Shown here: positions 1-9,481 of the stretch, in pieces
Position numbering within the stretch: position 1 is the stretch's first letter
How the letters are laid out: the number at the start of each line of letters is the position of its first letter
DNA from: Bradyrhizobium algeriense
Lineage (GTDB): Bacteria > Pseudomonadota > Alphaproteobacteria > Rhizobiales > Xanthobacteraceae
Assembly: GCF_036924595.1 (NCBI RefSeq)
Contig: NZ_JAZHRV010000001.1
Span: forward strand, 7,343,501 to 7,407,500
Reading direction: 5' to 3'
Length of the DNA stretch: 64,000 nt
Translations under genes and position numbers: made by a program
The notes under the pieces: model-generated
What the model saw: only the letters and a program-made list of their open reading frames with translations
Databases searched by the model: none
What the model was told of the DNA's origin: nothing

Positions 1-63
1 CACCGGCACGCCGCGGCCATTTGCGAGGCCTGCGTCACGCCGCGGGCACTCAGCGCGTGAAAC

Positions 64-90
64 AAAAAAAGGCCGGGATTGCTCCCGGCC
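64..90 (-). terminator. Rho-independent terminator of the OmpA-family gene
   Basis: Read on the minus strand, an 8-bp perfect stem (GGCCGGGA / TCCCGGCC) with a 4-nt loop is followed by a run of seven T. It lies 25 bp beyond the stop codon of the minus-strand OmpA-family gene. On the plus strand the T-tract is weak. Confidence 0.85.
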
Positions 91-114
91 ATTTTCATTT
101 GGTGACGAGCCGCC

Positions 115-2169
115 TCAGCGCGGCGGCGCGGTGCCGGGCGGGGGCGGCGGCAGCGAGGCCTGCCCGCCATTGAGCAGCGGCGTGATGTTGCGGATGGTGA
201 CGCGCCGGTTGATCTCGCTCGGCCCGTCGATCTGCTCCTTCGGATACTGCTCGCCATAACCCTGCGAGGTCAGGTTCTCCGCCGGCACGTTGAACTGCTG
301 CGTCAGCAGCGTTGCGGCGGATTCCGCGCGGCGGTCCGACAGCGACAGATTGTCGACGTCGGAGCCCACCTTGTCGGTGTGACCTTCGATTAGGAACACT
401 GCGCGCGGGTTGGCCTGGATCGCCTGGTTCAGGCCGTCGGCGATCACCTGCAGCTTCGCCGCCTGGTCCGGCGGGATCTCCCACGAACCGGTCGCGAAGT
501 TGATGGAGTTGACGTCGATGCTCGGCATCTGCATCCGCACATTTGGGCTGTAGCGGATTTCGTCGAGCGAGTAGCGCCGGTTGATCCGTTGCACCGGCGG
601 CGCCCTCAGGGTTTCGTAGATCACTTCCGGGGGTGCTTCGTCCGCGGCGACGATGTAGCGGTCGTATGGCATGTTGACCACTGGCGGCGGCAGATCGACA
701 TAGAAGCCGCCGACTGCTTGCGGATCGCGGTAGCTGTTGTCGATGATGATGATCTCACGGCCACGGTCGTCCCGGCGGATGCGGCGCAGCAGCCGCCCGT
801 CACTGCCGACCACGGTGATGATCTGGCTGCCATCCGGCCGGACTACGACGGTGCGGGTTTCGCCGCCGACGGTCTGGGTCTGGATGTCGCGCGCACCATA
901 GCGGAAGCGATAGAGATCGTTGCCGCGGACGTATTGTTGTCCGCTCGGGTCACGGATGATGACGCGGTCCGGCTCATAGTAGACCGTGCGGCCGCCCTCG
1001 GTGACCTCCCGTCGCTGGCTGTGCATGTTGGCGATGGTCGCGCCGGCCACGGCGCCTGCGACGACGCCCGCGCCGATCGCGAGCGGCGTCAGGTTTTCAC
1101 GCCGTGGCTGTGGCGGTGGCGGTAGTGGCGTTGTGACCGTGGGTGCGGCCCGGAACGCCGGTGCAACCGTCGGCGGAGCGAATTGCGCCCTGCCGGGCGG
1201 GGGCGCTGCGGCTGGCGTGCCGGGGACGACACTTGGCGCCGCGGCGCCGGCGGGAGCCGCGGGTGGAGTTCCCGCGGCGGGCGGCGCGGCTGGAGCCCCC
1301 GCAGCCGGCGGCGCTGTCGGCGCACCGGGTCGCGCCGGTGGCGCTCCGGCGGCCGGAGGCGTCGGAGTGGCTTGGCCCGCAGCTGGGGGCGCGCCGGGGC
1401 GGCCAGTCGGGGCGGTTGGCGCGGCCGTCGGGGCACCCGCGGCCGGAGGTGTTGCGGTCGGTGCGCCAGGCGGTGTCGCACCGGGACGCGGCGGCGCGGC
1501 TGTGCTTCCGCCGGGCGGAGGCGCGGTCGTCGGCGATGCCGCTGGCGCGGGTGCCGCCGGTGTGGCGGCAGGCGCGGGTGGCTGCCTGGTGCCGGCGGCC
1601 GGTGGCGGCACAGGCGAAGGCGTCGCCTTCTGGGATGAAGGCGGCGGCGGGGTCGGAGCCGGTGCCGGTGCGGCCGGTTGCTTCGGCGCCGCAGGCGCTG
1701 CTGCTGGCGGCGGAGGTGGCGTCGGCGTCGGGCGCGAAGGTGCGGCCGCCGGGGGCGGCGGAGGCGGAGTCGGGGCCTTCGGCGCGGCAGCCGGGGGCGG
1801 AGGCGGAGGCGTCGGCCGCGGAGGCGCAGCCGCTGGAGGCGGAGGAGGCGGTGTCGGGCGTGGGGGCGCGGCCGCCGGAGGCGGCGGGGGTGGCGTCGGG
1901 CGCGGTGGCGGAGCCGCAGCAGGCGGGGGCGGCGGCGCTGCTGGACGCGGAGGTGCTGCGGCCGGGGGCGGTGGAGGAGCCGGCGCCTTCGGCGCGGCAG
2001 CCGGCGGCGGAGCGCCCTTCGGCGGCGCCTTGGGTCTGCCGTCGGGGCCGACCTCTTCCTTGGCTTGCGCCACGACGAGCGGTGCGGTCTGCGCATGCGA
2101 TGCGGAGGTCGCGAGCTGCGTCGCCGTCAAGGCAGTCGTGGCGAGCAGCAGGATGCGGAGGTTTGTCAT
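115..2169 (-). CDS. Proline-rich OmpA-domain outer-membrane protein
   Basis: The 684-aa product has an N-terminal signal peptide (probable cleavage after SHA, near residue 26). Residues about 40-340 are an extreme Pro/Ala low-complexity region built from PPPPPAAAPPRPT-like units. A Gly/Ala-rich hydrophobic patch (LAIGAGVVAGAVAGATIA) follows, then a region of unknown fold, then a C-terminal OmpA/MotB peptidoglycan-binding domain (about 545-660) with GHTDKVGSDVDN and LSDRRAES. Proteins of this build are thought to tether the outer membrane to the cell wall, the Pro-rich part acting as spacer or adhesive. It appears monocistronic with its own terminator. The Pro-rich half creates long Gly/Ala-rich open frames on the other strand that are not genes. 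Confidence 0.9.
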   Translation of the reverse strand: MTNLRILLLATTALTATQLATSASHAQTAPLVVAQAKEEVGPDGRPKAPPKGAPPPAAAPKAPAPPPPPAAAPPRPAAPPPPPAAAPPPRPTPPPPPPAAAPPRPTPPPPPPAAAPPRPTPPPPPPAAAPKAPTPPPPPPAAAPSRPTPTPPPPPAAAPAAPKQPAAPAPAPTPPPPSSQKATPSPVPPPAAGTRQPPAPAATPAAPAPAASPTTAPPPGGSTAAPPRPGATPPGAPTATPPAAGAPTAAPTAPTGRPGAPPAAGQATPTPPAAGAPPARPGAPTAPPAAGAPAAPPAAGTPPAAPAGAAAPSVVPGTPAAAPPPGRAQFAPPTVAPAFRAAPTVTTPLPPPPQPRRENLTPLAIGAGVVAGAVAGATIANMHSQRREVTEGGRTVYYEPDRVIIRDPSGQQYVRGNDLYRFRYGARDIQTQTVGGETRTVVVRPDGSQIITVVGSDGRLLRRIRRDDRGREIIIIDNSYRDPQAVGGFYVDLPPPVVNMPYDRYIVAADEAPPEVIYETLRAPPVQRINRRYSLDEIRYSPNVRMQMPSIDVNSINFATGSWEIPPDQAAKLQVIADGLNQAIQANPRAVFLIEGHTDKVGSDVDNLSLSDRRAESAATLLTQQFNVPAENLTSQGYGEQYPKEQIDGPSEINRRVTIRNITPLLNGGQASLPPPPPGTAPPR

Positions 2170-2355
2170 GATGTCCTTGGTCCCCGGAATAGGCCTGACA
2201 GCAACGGAGCGGCCTTCATTGGCATGTCAGTTGGTCGATTGAACGGCTAATCATTAGGCCGGATTGTGGCGGCCTACAAATGGTCGGATGGTTTTTATTT
2301 CATAAGCACAATGGGTTGCATGCAGCATTATTCATTGCGCGTTCAGGCGAAGTAT

Positions 2356-2586
2356 TCATCCGGCACCCGGATCGGTGGCAGGATTGGGTGTGTGGGGGCC
2401 ATTCGGCCCGCGTATCGGTAACTCATCCGGCATCTTGCCCGGCAGCTCCTCCGGTTGTGGTGGTTGGCCGGGTTCGCGGAATGGTGGTGGCACCTCCGGG
2501 CGAGGATTACCCGGAGGGTTCTCCGGCGGCGGCTCGGTTGGTTGTCCCGGTGTCGCCGGCGGTATTTCCGGCGGTTCGATCGGCAT
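2356..2586 (-). CDS. Small proline-rich hypothetical protein
   Basis: This 76-aa product is dominated by Pro, Glu and Gly (PPEIPPATPGQPTEPPPENPPG). It has no signal peptide or membrane segment and is probably disordered. The ATG has a good ribosome binding site (GGGAGA, 5-nt spacing), which favours this frame over an overlapping minus-strand frame of 97 codons. The function is unknown. Low complexity limits certainty that it is translated. Confidence 0.55.
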   Translation of the reverse strand: MPIEPPEIPPATPGQPTEPPPENPPGNPRPEVPPPFREPGQPPQPEELPGKMPDELPIRGPNGPHTPNPATDPGAG

Positions 2587-2678
2587 CGCGTCTCCCGAAG
2601 TTTCAACTCCAGCAATGACAACGGCGAGGTCGGCACGAAGTTCCCGTGCCCCTCGCCAATGGAACCGGCCGGAACCGG

Positions 2679-3065
2679 CTATGTCGGCGTGTGGCAGACG
2701 GCCTCGATGTTGTGGCCGTCGGGGTCGAGCACGAAGGCGCCGTAATAGTTCGGGTGGTAGTGCGCGCGAATTCCCGGCGCGCCGTTGTCGCGCCCGCCGG
2801 CCGCCATCGCGGCCTTATAGAAGGCGTCCACCGTGGCGCGGTCCTTGGCCAGGATCGCGACGTGCAACGGCTTGTCCAACCCGCCTTCGCCACCGATCCA
2901 GAAATCGGGCTTTCCATTGGCGCCGAAGCCTGCCGCGGGATCGTGGCCGTGTCGTTCCTGGGTGACTTCCATCACGAGGGTGTAGTCGAGCGGCGCCAGG
3001 GCTTTCAGATAGAAGGTCTTGGAACGTTCGTAATCCGAAACCGGAAATCCGACGTGGTCGATCAT
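2679..3065 (-). CDS. VOC-superfamily (glyoxalase/dioxygenase-like) protein
   Basis: The 128-aa protein has the single-domain vicinal-oxygen-chelate pattern: MIDHVGFPVSDYERSKTFY at the start, a central HVAIL strand, and YYGAFVLDPDGHNIEAVCH at the end, where H and E are likely metal ligands. The frame extends upstream to a TTG, but the ATG used here has a GGAG ribosome binding site 8 nt upstream. The substrate cannot be read from the sequence. Members of this subgroup are usually annotated as glyoxalase or bleomycin-resistance-like proteins. Confidence 0.85.
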   Translation of the reverse strand: MIDHVGFPVSDYERSKTFYLKALAPLDYTLVMEVTQERHGHDPAAGFGANGKPDFWIGGEGGLDKPLHVAILAKDRATVDAFYKAAMAAGGRDNGAPGIRAHYHPNYYGAFVLDPDGHNIEAVCHTPT

Positions 3066-3107
3066 CAAGCTCTCCTTCGGTTTGAGCAATGGCCGGGTAA
3101 GGGAAAT

Positions 3108-3968
3108 TCAGCCTCGCGCCAGCAGGGTGTTGCTGCGGGTCTTGCCGGTGTCGATATAGCCTCGCGCGCGCATGTCGGCGATGCAGTCGTCCAGCCACTC
3201 GTCCTTCGACAGATGCTCGATCACGATCGCGCGGGGCCACAATGCCTGCGGTGCTTCGGCGAAGAAGCCGGTCAGCACGCGATCCTCAAAACCTTCGACA
3301 TCGATCTTGAGCGCGTCGACATGCGAGACGCCGGCTTCTTCGAGGATGCGCTGCAGCCGCAGTGACGGTGCCTTGATCGCCTTGGCGGAGGCGTCGCTCG
3401 ACACGATGTGGCTGGCGCCGAGATTGTCGCCGTCGGTTTCAATCAGCAATTCGCCATCGGCCGGGCCGGCGGCGGCCGCGACCAGTCGCACCTGGGTGAA
3501 GCCGGAGGCTGTGTTGTTGAAGGCGAGGCGCGCATGGGTGACCGGATGCGGCTCGATCGCGATCACCTTGCCGCCGGCGCCGACATGGCGCGCCAGCGCA
3601 AGCGCATAGGTGCCGACATTGGCGCCGACATCGACGAATACCCCGCCCACGGCAACATGCGCGCGCAAGAAATCCAGCTCCTCGATGTTGTAGGCGGGGT
3701 TGAACAGCGCGCCGCGCTCGGTGGCGCTGGCCTGATGGTAGAAGCGGAACGAGGCGCCTTGATATGGCACGTCGACGGGACCCGCGCGCAGCAGATTCAC
3801 CAGCCGCGACAGCCAGGGCCGGAACGCGCCGCGCTTCAGCCGGGTGCGGTGGGCAAGCCGAATGATCGCGGCCTGTGCGGCATTCGGGGCGAATGCGCCG
3901 AACGGCGCAGGAGACGGATCGTTGTCGGGCGTCAAGCAAAAGTCCTCGGGTAGAAGCGTCGCATGCAT
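3108..3968 (-). CDS. FkbM-family SAM-dependent methyltransferase
   Basis: About 286 aa. The SAM-binding motif I is FVDVGANVGTYALALA, followed by the acidic post-I motif VIAIEPHP and the FkbM signature DALKIDVEGFEDRVLTGF. The family O-methylates sugars or small molecules, often in polysaccharide or secondary-metabolite pathways; the substrate here is unknown. An upstream TTG at 3998 would add 10 residues. The ATG at 3968 is preferred, but neither has a strong ribosome binding site. No glycan gene cluster flanks it. Confidence 0.85.
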   Translation of the reverse strand: MHATLLPEDFCLTPDNDPSPAPFGAFAPNAAQAAIIRLAHRTRLKRGAFRPWLSRLVNLLRAGPVDVPYQGASFRFYHQASATERGALFNPAYNIEELDFLRAHVAVGGVFVDVGANVGTYALALARHVGAGGKVIAIEPHPVTHARLAFNNTASGFTQVRLVAAAAGPADGELLIETDGDNLGASHIVSSDASAKAIKAPSLRLQRILEEAGVSHVDALKIDVEGFEDRVLTGFFAEAPQALWPRAIVIEHLSKDEWLDDCIADMRARGYIDTGKTRSNTLLARG

Positions 3969-4066
3969 AGCCGGTTTTGCGGTAGTGAAATAGGCCAATC
4001 GTAGTCATGCTCGACCGGCCTGTCGTGCCACGAATGGGGTGTGTCCAGCACGCCGCGGCCCATCCA

Positions 4067-4144
4067 CGTCATTGCGAGCGAAGCGAAGCAATCCATAGCG
4101 CGGCAAGTGGAGAGGTGGATTGCTTCGCTGTGCTCGCAATGACG
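4067..4144. repeat. Dispersed palindromic repeat (CGTCATTGCGAGCG family)
   Basis: Two inverted arms, CGTCATTGCGAGCG...GCAATCCA and TGGATTGC...GCTCGCAATGACG, surround a short variable centre. The same unit recurs at 37062-37140 and 40996-41080, and a half copy ends near 6241. It behaves like a REP/MITE-type intergenic element. Confidence 0.85.
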
Positions 4145-4168
4145 GCTGGATGGATCGTGCGCATTCCT

Positions 4169-6166
4169 CTACCACGCCGCCTTCTTGGCAGCTTTCCGAT
4201 GGCGCAGGAAGCGGCCGAGCAGGCGTCGCCTGTCCTTGCGCGGGATCAGGTTGACGTCGCTGACGAGCTTGGCGCCGCCCTTGCGTCGCTCCAGCACGAT
4301 CTTGCGGCTGTGAAACGCCTCCAGCTCGGCGCGGTGGGCGACGCTGACGATGGTGGCCTTCGGCAGCTCCTTGATGACGATCTCCATCATCTTCTCCTGG
4401 CTCTTCTCGTCGAGCGCGGAAGTGGCCTCGTCCAGCACCACGATATCGGGGTTGTGCAGCAACAACCGTGCGAACGCCAGCCGCTGCTTTTCGCCGCCCG
4501 ACAGCGTCTGGTCCCACGGTCCTTCTTCCTCGATCTTGTCCTTGAGGTGATCGAGGCCGACCTTGTGCAGCGCGTCGCAGATCTGCTCAGTGAGCCAGTC
4601 GTCGGCCGCGCCGGGATAGGTGATCGCGCGCCGCAGCGTGCCGGACGGAATGTAGGACTTCTGTGGCAGCATGAAGAGCCGGCGATCGGGATGGAAGTTG
4701 ACGCTGCCGCCGCCCCATGGCCACAGCCCCGCCAGCGCGCGAACCAACGTGCTCTTGCCGGTGCCGGATTCACCCGCCACCAACAGGCGCTCGCCGGGTT
4801 CGATCGCCACTTCGGTTTCATCGACCACCGCTGTGCCGTCGTCGAGCGTTACCGACAGATCGTTGAGGCTGAGCATGGTTTCGCCCTTGGTTTCACCGCG
4901 TTGGATGCGCCCGATGCCGTCGCCCTGCTCGGCGCGTTCGAGGCCGTCGAGCGACATCATCAGCGAGGCGATGCGGCGGGCGCAGGCGTTCCAGTCGGCA
5001 AGTCGCGGATAATTGTCGACCAGCCAGCCGAACGCGGTCTGCACGATGGTGAAGGCGGAAGCCGCCTGCATCACCTGTCCGAGGCTCATGCTGCCGTCGA
5101 GGAATTTCGGCGCGCACAGCAATAGCGGCACCACGGGTGCAATGAGATGCGATCCTTGCGATACCAGCGTGGTGCGCATGTGCTGGCCGGCGAGCCGCGC
5201 CCATTGCCGCAGAGCTTTTGTAAAGGTCTTGTCGATGCCGTCGCGCTCTTCCTCCTCACCGCCGAGCAGCGCGATGCTTTCGCCGTTCTCGCGCACGCGC
5301 GTCAGCGCATAGCGATATTCGGCCTCGGCCTGGTTCTTGTCCTCGGACACCTGCACGAAGCTTCGTCCGATCGCCGTGATCGAGCCGGAGGCGATCGCCG
5401 CGTAAACGATCGCAGCGACCACGAGGAAGCCGGGGATGGTGACGGTCGAGCCGCCCAATGTCAGCGTCAGCGCACCGCCGATGGTCCAGAGCACGACAAT
5501 GAAGGTCGCGGCCGAGAGGAACGCCGATGTGACGCCCGCGACGAAATCCACCGGTGAGTCGGTCGCAATCCTCAAATCCTCAGCGATGCGGTATTCCGGA
5601 TTCTGGTGATCGCCGCCGACCAGATTGAGCTGATAGTAGCGGCCGCTGGCCAGCCAGCGCGAGATCACCGCATTCGTCAGCCAGGCGCGCCAGCGGCGCT
5701 GGATGCCCATGCGGGCGAACACCTGCGTCACGCCGAGCAGAACGCTGCCGATCGCCAGCGGAAAAAACACGGCGGTGAGGTAATAGACGGTCGCGGCATC
5801 GCGCTTCTCGATCGCATCGAAGATCGCGCGATTCCAGACATTGATGCCGTATTGAAAGCCGACATTGGCGACGATCAGGAGCAATAGCCCGATCGAAAAC
5901 AGCCACGCCAGCCGGTCGCCGTTCCTGCCCCAGTAGCCGCGCGCACTGATCCAGAACCGCGTCAGCAGATAATCCTTGCGCGCTTGCTCGGCCTCTTGCG
6001 GCGATAATTCCGGATCGGTCTCTACGACCTCCGGCGGCGGCGGTTCGACCTGATCGCCACCTTCGGCAACGACTTCAGCAAATTCCGATTTTGTTTCTGA
6101 TTCAGCGGACTTCTTCGCGTCGGATTTATTGACGCGCGGTTTGAGCTTTGCATCTCCCTTGGCCAT
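4169..6166 (-). CDS. BacA/SbmA-like ABC transporter, permease fused to ATPase
   Basis: This 665-aa half-transporter has a charged N-terminus (about 1-75), an SbmA/BacA-type membrane domain (ABC_membrane_2, about 80-400, several hydrophobic helices) and a C-terminal ATPase with Walker A GESGTGKST, signature LSGGEKQR and Walker B IVVLDEATSALDE. It therefore resembles E. coli YddA and the BclA proteins of Bradyrhizobium, which import peptides including legume NCR peptides, rather than ATPase-less BacA. Rhizobial genomes carry several paralogues, so a symbiotic role cannot be assumed. ATG start at 6166; it stands alone between repeat-containing gaps. Confidence 0.88.
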   Translation of the reverse strand: MAKGDAKLKPRVNKSDAKKSAESETKSEFAEVVAEGGDQVEPPPPEVVETDPELSPQEAEQARKDYLLTRFWISARGYWGRNGDRLAWLFSIGLLLLIVANVGFQYGINVWNRAIFDAIEKRDAATVYYLTAVFFPLAIGSVLLGVTQVFARMGIQRRWRAWLTNAVISRWLASGRYYQLNLVGGDHQNPEYRIAEDLRIATDSPVDFVAGVTSAFLSAATFIVVLWTIGGALTLTLGGSTVTIPGFLVVAAIVYAAIASGSITAIGRSFVQVSEDKNQAEAEYRYALTRVRENGESIALLGGEEEERDGIDKTFTKALRQWARLAGQHMRTTLVSQGSHLIAPVVPLLLCAPKFLDGSMSLGQVMQAASAFTIVQTAFGWLVDNYPRLADWNACARRIASLMMSLDGLERAEQGDGIGRIQRGETKGETMLSLNDLSVTLDDGTAVVDETEVAIEPGERLLVAGESGTGKSTLVRALAGLWPWGGGSVNFHPDRRLFMLPQKSYIPSGTLRRAITYPGAADDWLTEQICDALHKVGLDHLKDKIEEEGPWDQTLSGGEKQRLAFARLLLHNPDIVVLDEATSALDEKSQEKMMEIVIKELPKATIVSVAHRAELEAFHSRKIVLERRKGGAKLVSDVNLIPRKDRRRLLGRFLRHRKAAKKAAW

Positions 6167-6254
6167 GCCCCGATAACGCTAGGGGAAATCAGATGGTTCC
6201 TTGTGGCTTCAGCCTGCTCGCATCCTTCGCTCGCAATGACGGGAAGTGGCGGGA

Positions 6255-8399
6255 TCAAATTACTTCGTTGGCGCGCCTCACCTTGCGCAAGCGGCCCATC
6301 CCGTGCAGCACGCGCGAGAGCTGCTCGACGGAATAGGGCTTTTGCAGCAACTCGAAACCGTGGCTGCCATGTTCCGACAGCACGTGACTGTAACCGCTGG
6401 TCAGCACGACCGGCAGGTCGGCGTGCCGGCGACGGATTTCCTGGGCGAGTTCGAGGCCGGTCATGCCCGGCATGACCACGTCGGTGAACACCACATCGAA
6501 ACGATCGGCGCCGACGGCCAGCTCTTCGAGCGCATGCGCGGCGCTGCCGACCAGTCGGGTGGTGTAGCCGAGATCGGCCAGTGCGTCGGTGGCGAATTGC
6601 CCGACCTCGGAATTGTCTTCGACCACCAGCACCGACATCCCGCTCCCGGCGATCGCCGAGGCGTCCGCCGCCGGCGTCTGTCGCGATTTCCCGCTGCCGG
6701 CGGTGCGCGGCAGGTACAGCGTGAAAATACTGCCCTTGCCGACTTCGCTGGCGACGGCCACTTCGCCGCCGGATTGCCTGGCGAAGCCGAACACCTGCGA
6801 CAGGCCGAGCCCGGTGCCATGGCCGGCCTGCTTGGTCGTGAAGAAGGGTTCGAAGATACGTTCGAACTGATCCGGCGGGATGCCGCTGCCGGTGTCGGCG
6901 ACGGATACGGCAACATAGCCATAGGGATTTTGCGACAGGGGCGCGGCGTTGGGCAGACTGGCCGCCATGCCCACCGCAATCGTCAGCCGTCCGCGGCCCT
7001 CCATGGCATCCCGCGCGTTCACGGCCATGTTGATGATGGCGGTTTCGAACTGGCCGGCGTCGGCGTTGACCAGGCACGGTTCTTCCGGGCCAAGGATGAC
7101 GATCTCGATGCGCGAACCGATCAGGGTGCCGATCATTTCGGCCAGCGTCTGCACGCTTCGCCCGACCTCGAACACCTCCGGCTTCAATGTCTGCCGCCGC
7201 GCGAAGGCCAGCAACTGCCCGGTCAGCTTGGCGGCGCGGGTCACGGTATCGGAGATCGCATCGATATAGCGCAACCGGCGCGGCTCCGGCAGGTCGGGCC
7301 GCCGCAACAGGTCCACCGAAGCGCGGATCACCGTGAGCAGATTGTTGAAGTCATGCGCGACGCCGCCGGTGAGCTGGCCCAGCGCCTCCAGCCGCTGGCC
7401 GTGCTTGAGCGCTTCTTCGGCCACCTGCCGCTTCTCGGCCTCGAAATAGAGATGGCGCGTCCGGCGCAAGGCCAGCCCCAACAGGGCAAACAGCAGCGCG
7501 GTGGCCGGCGCGCCGAAGATCAGATGCTGGCTCATGGTGGACAGCCAGCGCGCGCGGATCGCCGAGGTCTCGAGGCCGGCGCCGACATAGATCGGGTATT
7601 CGGCGAGCCGCCGGTAGCCCAGGCGGCGTTCGATGCCGTCGGTCGGCGATGTCACCGTGATGAGGCCGGGCGTTGGACTGGCGGCGATTGTTTTCCCGAT
7701 CGGGCCCTTGGGGTCGAGACGGATGTCGCGGTCGACGGTCGGGAAACGCGCCAGCACGGTGCCGTCCGTCCGGCCGAGCATGAAGTAGCTGCCGGGCTCG
7801 CGGCCGATCCGGGCGTAGTAATTCTCGAAATATTCCGGGAACACGGAAGCCTGCAGCACGCCGGCGAAGCCGCTATCCTCGCTCGGCCGTCGTCGGCTGA
7901 CGCCGAAGAACGCGGCGCCCTGATAGGGCGGCCGCGGCTTCAGCGCTTCACCGATATAGGTTCCGATATCGCCGGCCGCCGCATGGGCCCTGAAATAATC
8001 CCGGTCGGAAAAATCGATCCCGGGTGCCGGCACCACCAGGCTGTTGACGAGGGCATGGCCCTTGGCGTCGAAAATCCAGGCCGATTTCACCTGCGGCAGC
8101 GAAGCGACCAGTTGTTTCAGCCGCAGATGCAGCAATTGCTCGCGCGCAACGATCTCGGCGTCGGGAACGTCGCGGATGATCTCGGCCATCTCCGACAGGC
8201 TGCGGTCGATGGTCTCGAACACTTTCAGCGCATGTTCGTGCGCGACATCCAGAGCGCGTTCGATTTCGCGGTCGGCGGTTTCGCGGATCGAGACCCAGGA
8301 GACGGCGGATGCAAATACAAACAGGGCCAACGGGAGGGCCAGCGAAGCGACCATCATCCATTGCAGCAGTCTCAGCGAATTACGTTGCTCGATCCGCAC
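6255..8399 (-). CDS. Hybrid sensor histidine kinase with C-terminal receiver
   Basis: The 714-aa protein has a transmembrane helix near residues 12-36, a long periplasmic sensor region (about 40-285, probably Cache-like), a second helix (about 288-308), a HisKA domain with the phospho-acceptor in GGVAHDFNNLL, an HATPase domain (N box INMAVNARDAM, G boxes DTGSGIP and GTGLGLS), and a receiver domain (about 585-700) with VVFTDVVMPGMTG as phosphorylation site. The start is a GTG with GGAG 5 nt upstream. No separate response regulator or output gene is adjacent, so signal and targets are unknown. Confidence 0.92.
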   Translation of the reverse strand: MRIEQRNSLRLLQWMMVASLALPLALFVFASAVSWVSIRETADREIERALDVAHEHALKVFETIDRSLSEMAEIIRDVPDAEIVAREQLLHLRLKQLVASLPQVKSAWIFDAKGHALVNSLVVPAPGIDFSDRDYFRAHAAAGDIGTYIGEALKPRPPYQGAAFFGVSRRRPSEDSGFAGVLQASVFPEYFENYYARIGREPGSYFMLGRTDGTVLARFPTVDRDIRLDPKGPIGKTIAASPTPGLITVTSPTDGIERRLGYRRLAEYPIYVGAGLETSAIRARWLSTMSQHLIFGAPATALLFALLGLALRRTRHLYFEAEKRQVAEEALKHGQRLEALGQLTGGVAHDFNNLLTVIRASVDLLRRPDLPEPRRLRYIDAISDTVTRAAKLTGQLLAFARRQTLKPEVFEVGRSVQTLAEMIGTLIGSRIEIVILGPEEPCLVNADAGQFETAIINMAVNARDAMEGRGRLTIAVGMAASLPNAAPLSQNPYGYVAVSVADTGSGIPPDQFERIFEPFFTTKQAGHGTGLGLSQVFGFARQSGGEVAVASEVGKGSIFTLYLPRTAGSGKSRQTPAADASAIAGSGMSVLVVEDNSEVGQFATDALADLGYTTRLVGSAAHALEELAVGADRFDVVFTDVVMPGMTGLELAQEIRRRHADLPVVLTSGYSHVLSEHGSHGFELLQKPYSVEQLSRVLHGMGRLRKVRRANEVI

Positions 8400-8540
8400 G
8401 GGCGCTCCGGCTCCGCGCCGAGCTTAACGCAATCTTTCGTTGAGAACAAAGTTGGGCGACGAAGGGAACTTCCTTCCAGACGGATCGATCATAATCGATT
8501 CAAATATCGCCACCCGGCGATTCTCACGGCCGGATAAACC

Positions 8541-8578
8541 TGTCCCGGATTTCGCTTCGCTCCATCCGGGCTACGGGA
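8541..8578. repeat. Short dispersed inverted repeat (CCCGGAT...ATCCGGG)
   Basis: CCCGGATTTCGCTTCGCTCC is followed by ATCCGGGCTACGGG, making an imperfect hairpin between the sensor-kinase start and the sdhB stop. A half copy, GTAGCCCGGATGGAGC, occurs at 24648-24663. This is a common intergenic element style in these genomes. Confidence 0.6.
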
Positions 8579-8590
8579 CAGCGCCAGCCC

Positions 8591-9376
8591 CTAGATCTGG
8601 CGCTCGACCATCTTCAGCTTGAGCTCGGCGATGGCTTGCGACGGGTTCAGGCCCTTCGGGCAGGCCTTGGCGCAGTTCATGATGGTGTGGCAGCGGTAGA
8701 GCCGGAACGGGTCTTCGAGGTTGTCGAGCCGTTCGCCGGTGGCCTCATCGCGGGAGTCCGACACCCAGCGATTCGCCTGCAGCAGCGCCGCCGGCCCCAG
8801 GAAGCGGTCGCTGTTCCACCAATAGCTCGGGCAGGAGGTCGAGCAGCAGGCGCAGAGGATGCACTCGTAGAGGCCGTCGAGCTTTTCGCGGTCCTCGTGG
8901 CTCTGCTTCCATTCCTTCTGCGGCGTCGGCGTAGTGGTCTTCAGCCACGGCTCGATGGAAGCGTATTGCGCGTAGAAATTGGTGAGGTCGGGCACCAGGT
9001 CCTTCACGACCGGCTGGTGCGGCAGCGGGTTGACCTTGACGGCGCCGCCCGCGGCCACGTCGTGCATCGACTTGGTGCAGGCCAGCGTGTTCTGGCCGTC
9101 GATATTCATGGCGCAGGAGCCGCAGACGCCTTCGCGGCAGGAGCGGCGGAAGGTCAGCGTCGGATCGATATGGTTCTTGATCCAGATCAGGCCGTCCAGC
9201 ACCATCGGCCCGCAGTCGTTGATGTCGACGTGATAGGTGTCGACGCTCGGGTTCTTGCCGTCGTCAGGATTCCAGCGATACACCCTGAACTCGCGCGTCT
9301 CGGTCGCGCCCGCCGGCATCGGCCAGGTCTTGCCGCCGGTGATCCTCGAGTTCTTGGGAAGTGCGAATTCAGCCAT
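8591..9376 (-). CDS. sdhB: Succinate dehydrogenase iron-sulfur subunit
   Basis: This 261-aa subunit passes electrons from FAD to quinone. It has the plant-type ferredoxin motif [13 protein letters not shown]...LACT for [2Fe-2S] and two bacterial-ferredoxin-type clusters, [16 protein letters not shown] and [14 protein letters not shown]. The open frame runs 33 codons further upstream into a repeat. The ATG at 9376 with AGGACAT just upstream gives the usual family length. It is last in the sdhC-sdhD-sdhA-sdhB operon. Confidence 0.97.
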   Translation of the reverse strand: MAEFALPKNSRITGGKTWPMPAGATETREFRVYRWNPDDGKNPSVDTYHVDINDCGPMVLDGLIWIKNHIDPTLTFRRSCREGVCGSCAMNIDGQNTLACTKSMHDVAAGGAVKVNPLPHQPVVKDLVPDLTNFYAQYASIEPWLKTTTPTPQKEWKQSHEDREKLDGLYECILCACCSTSCPSYWWNSDRFLGPAALLQANRWVSDSRDEATGERLDNLEDPFRLYRCHTIMNCAKACPKGLNPSQAIAELKLKMVERQI

Positions 9377-9400
9377 ATGTCCTGCCTCTGCCGTTCTTCT

Positions 9401-9445
9401 CGTCATTGCCGGGCTTGACCCGGCAATCCATCCTCTTTTGAAGCC
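9401..9445. repeat. Dispersed palindromic repeat between sdhA and sdhB
   Basis: CGTCATTGCCGGGCTTGACC followed by CGGCAATCCATCCTCTTTTG, a second repeat family (GGGCTTGACCCG core). It is inserted in the operon between sdhA and sdhB. The same family is the target of the transposon-like insertion at 38.5 kb. Confidence 0.75.
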
Positions 9446-9481
9446 GGATGCGCGGAACAAGTCCGCACATGACAAGTACGA

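Noticed and set aside
1..60. Open frame ending in TGA at 58-60, possibly the end of an upstream plus-strand gene
   Set aside because: Only 19 codons are visible and they show no recognisable C-terminal motif; a chance frame cannot be excluded.
986..2242. Long plus-strand Gly/Ala-rich frame opposite the OmpA-family gene
   Set aside because: It is the mirror of the Pro-rich coding region (GGC/GCC complement); it has no domain and no ribosome binding site, whereas the minus strand has a signal peptide and OmpA domain.
6246..8537. 763-codon plus-strand frame opposite the sensor kinase
   Set aside because: Typical GC-rich antisense shadow; the composition is His/Gly/Arg-rich with no recognisable domain, while the minus frame is a complete hybrid kinase.
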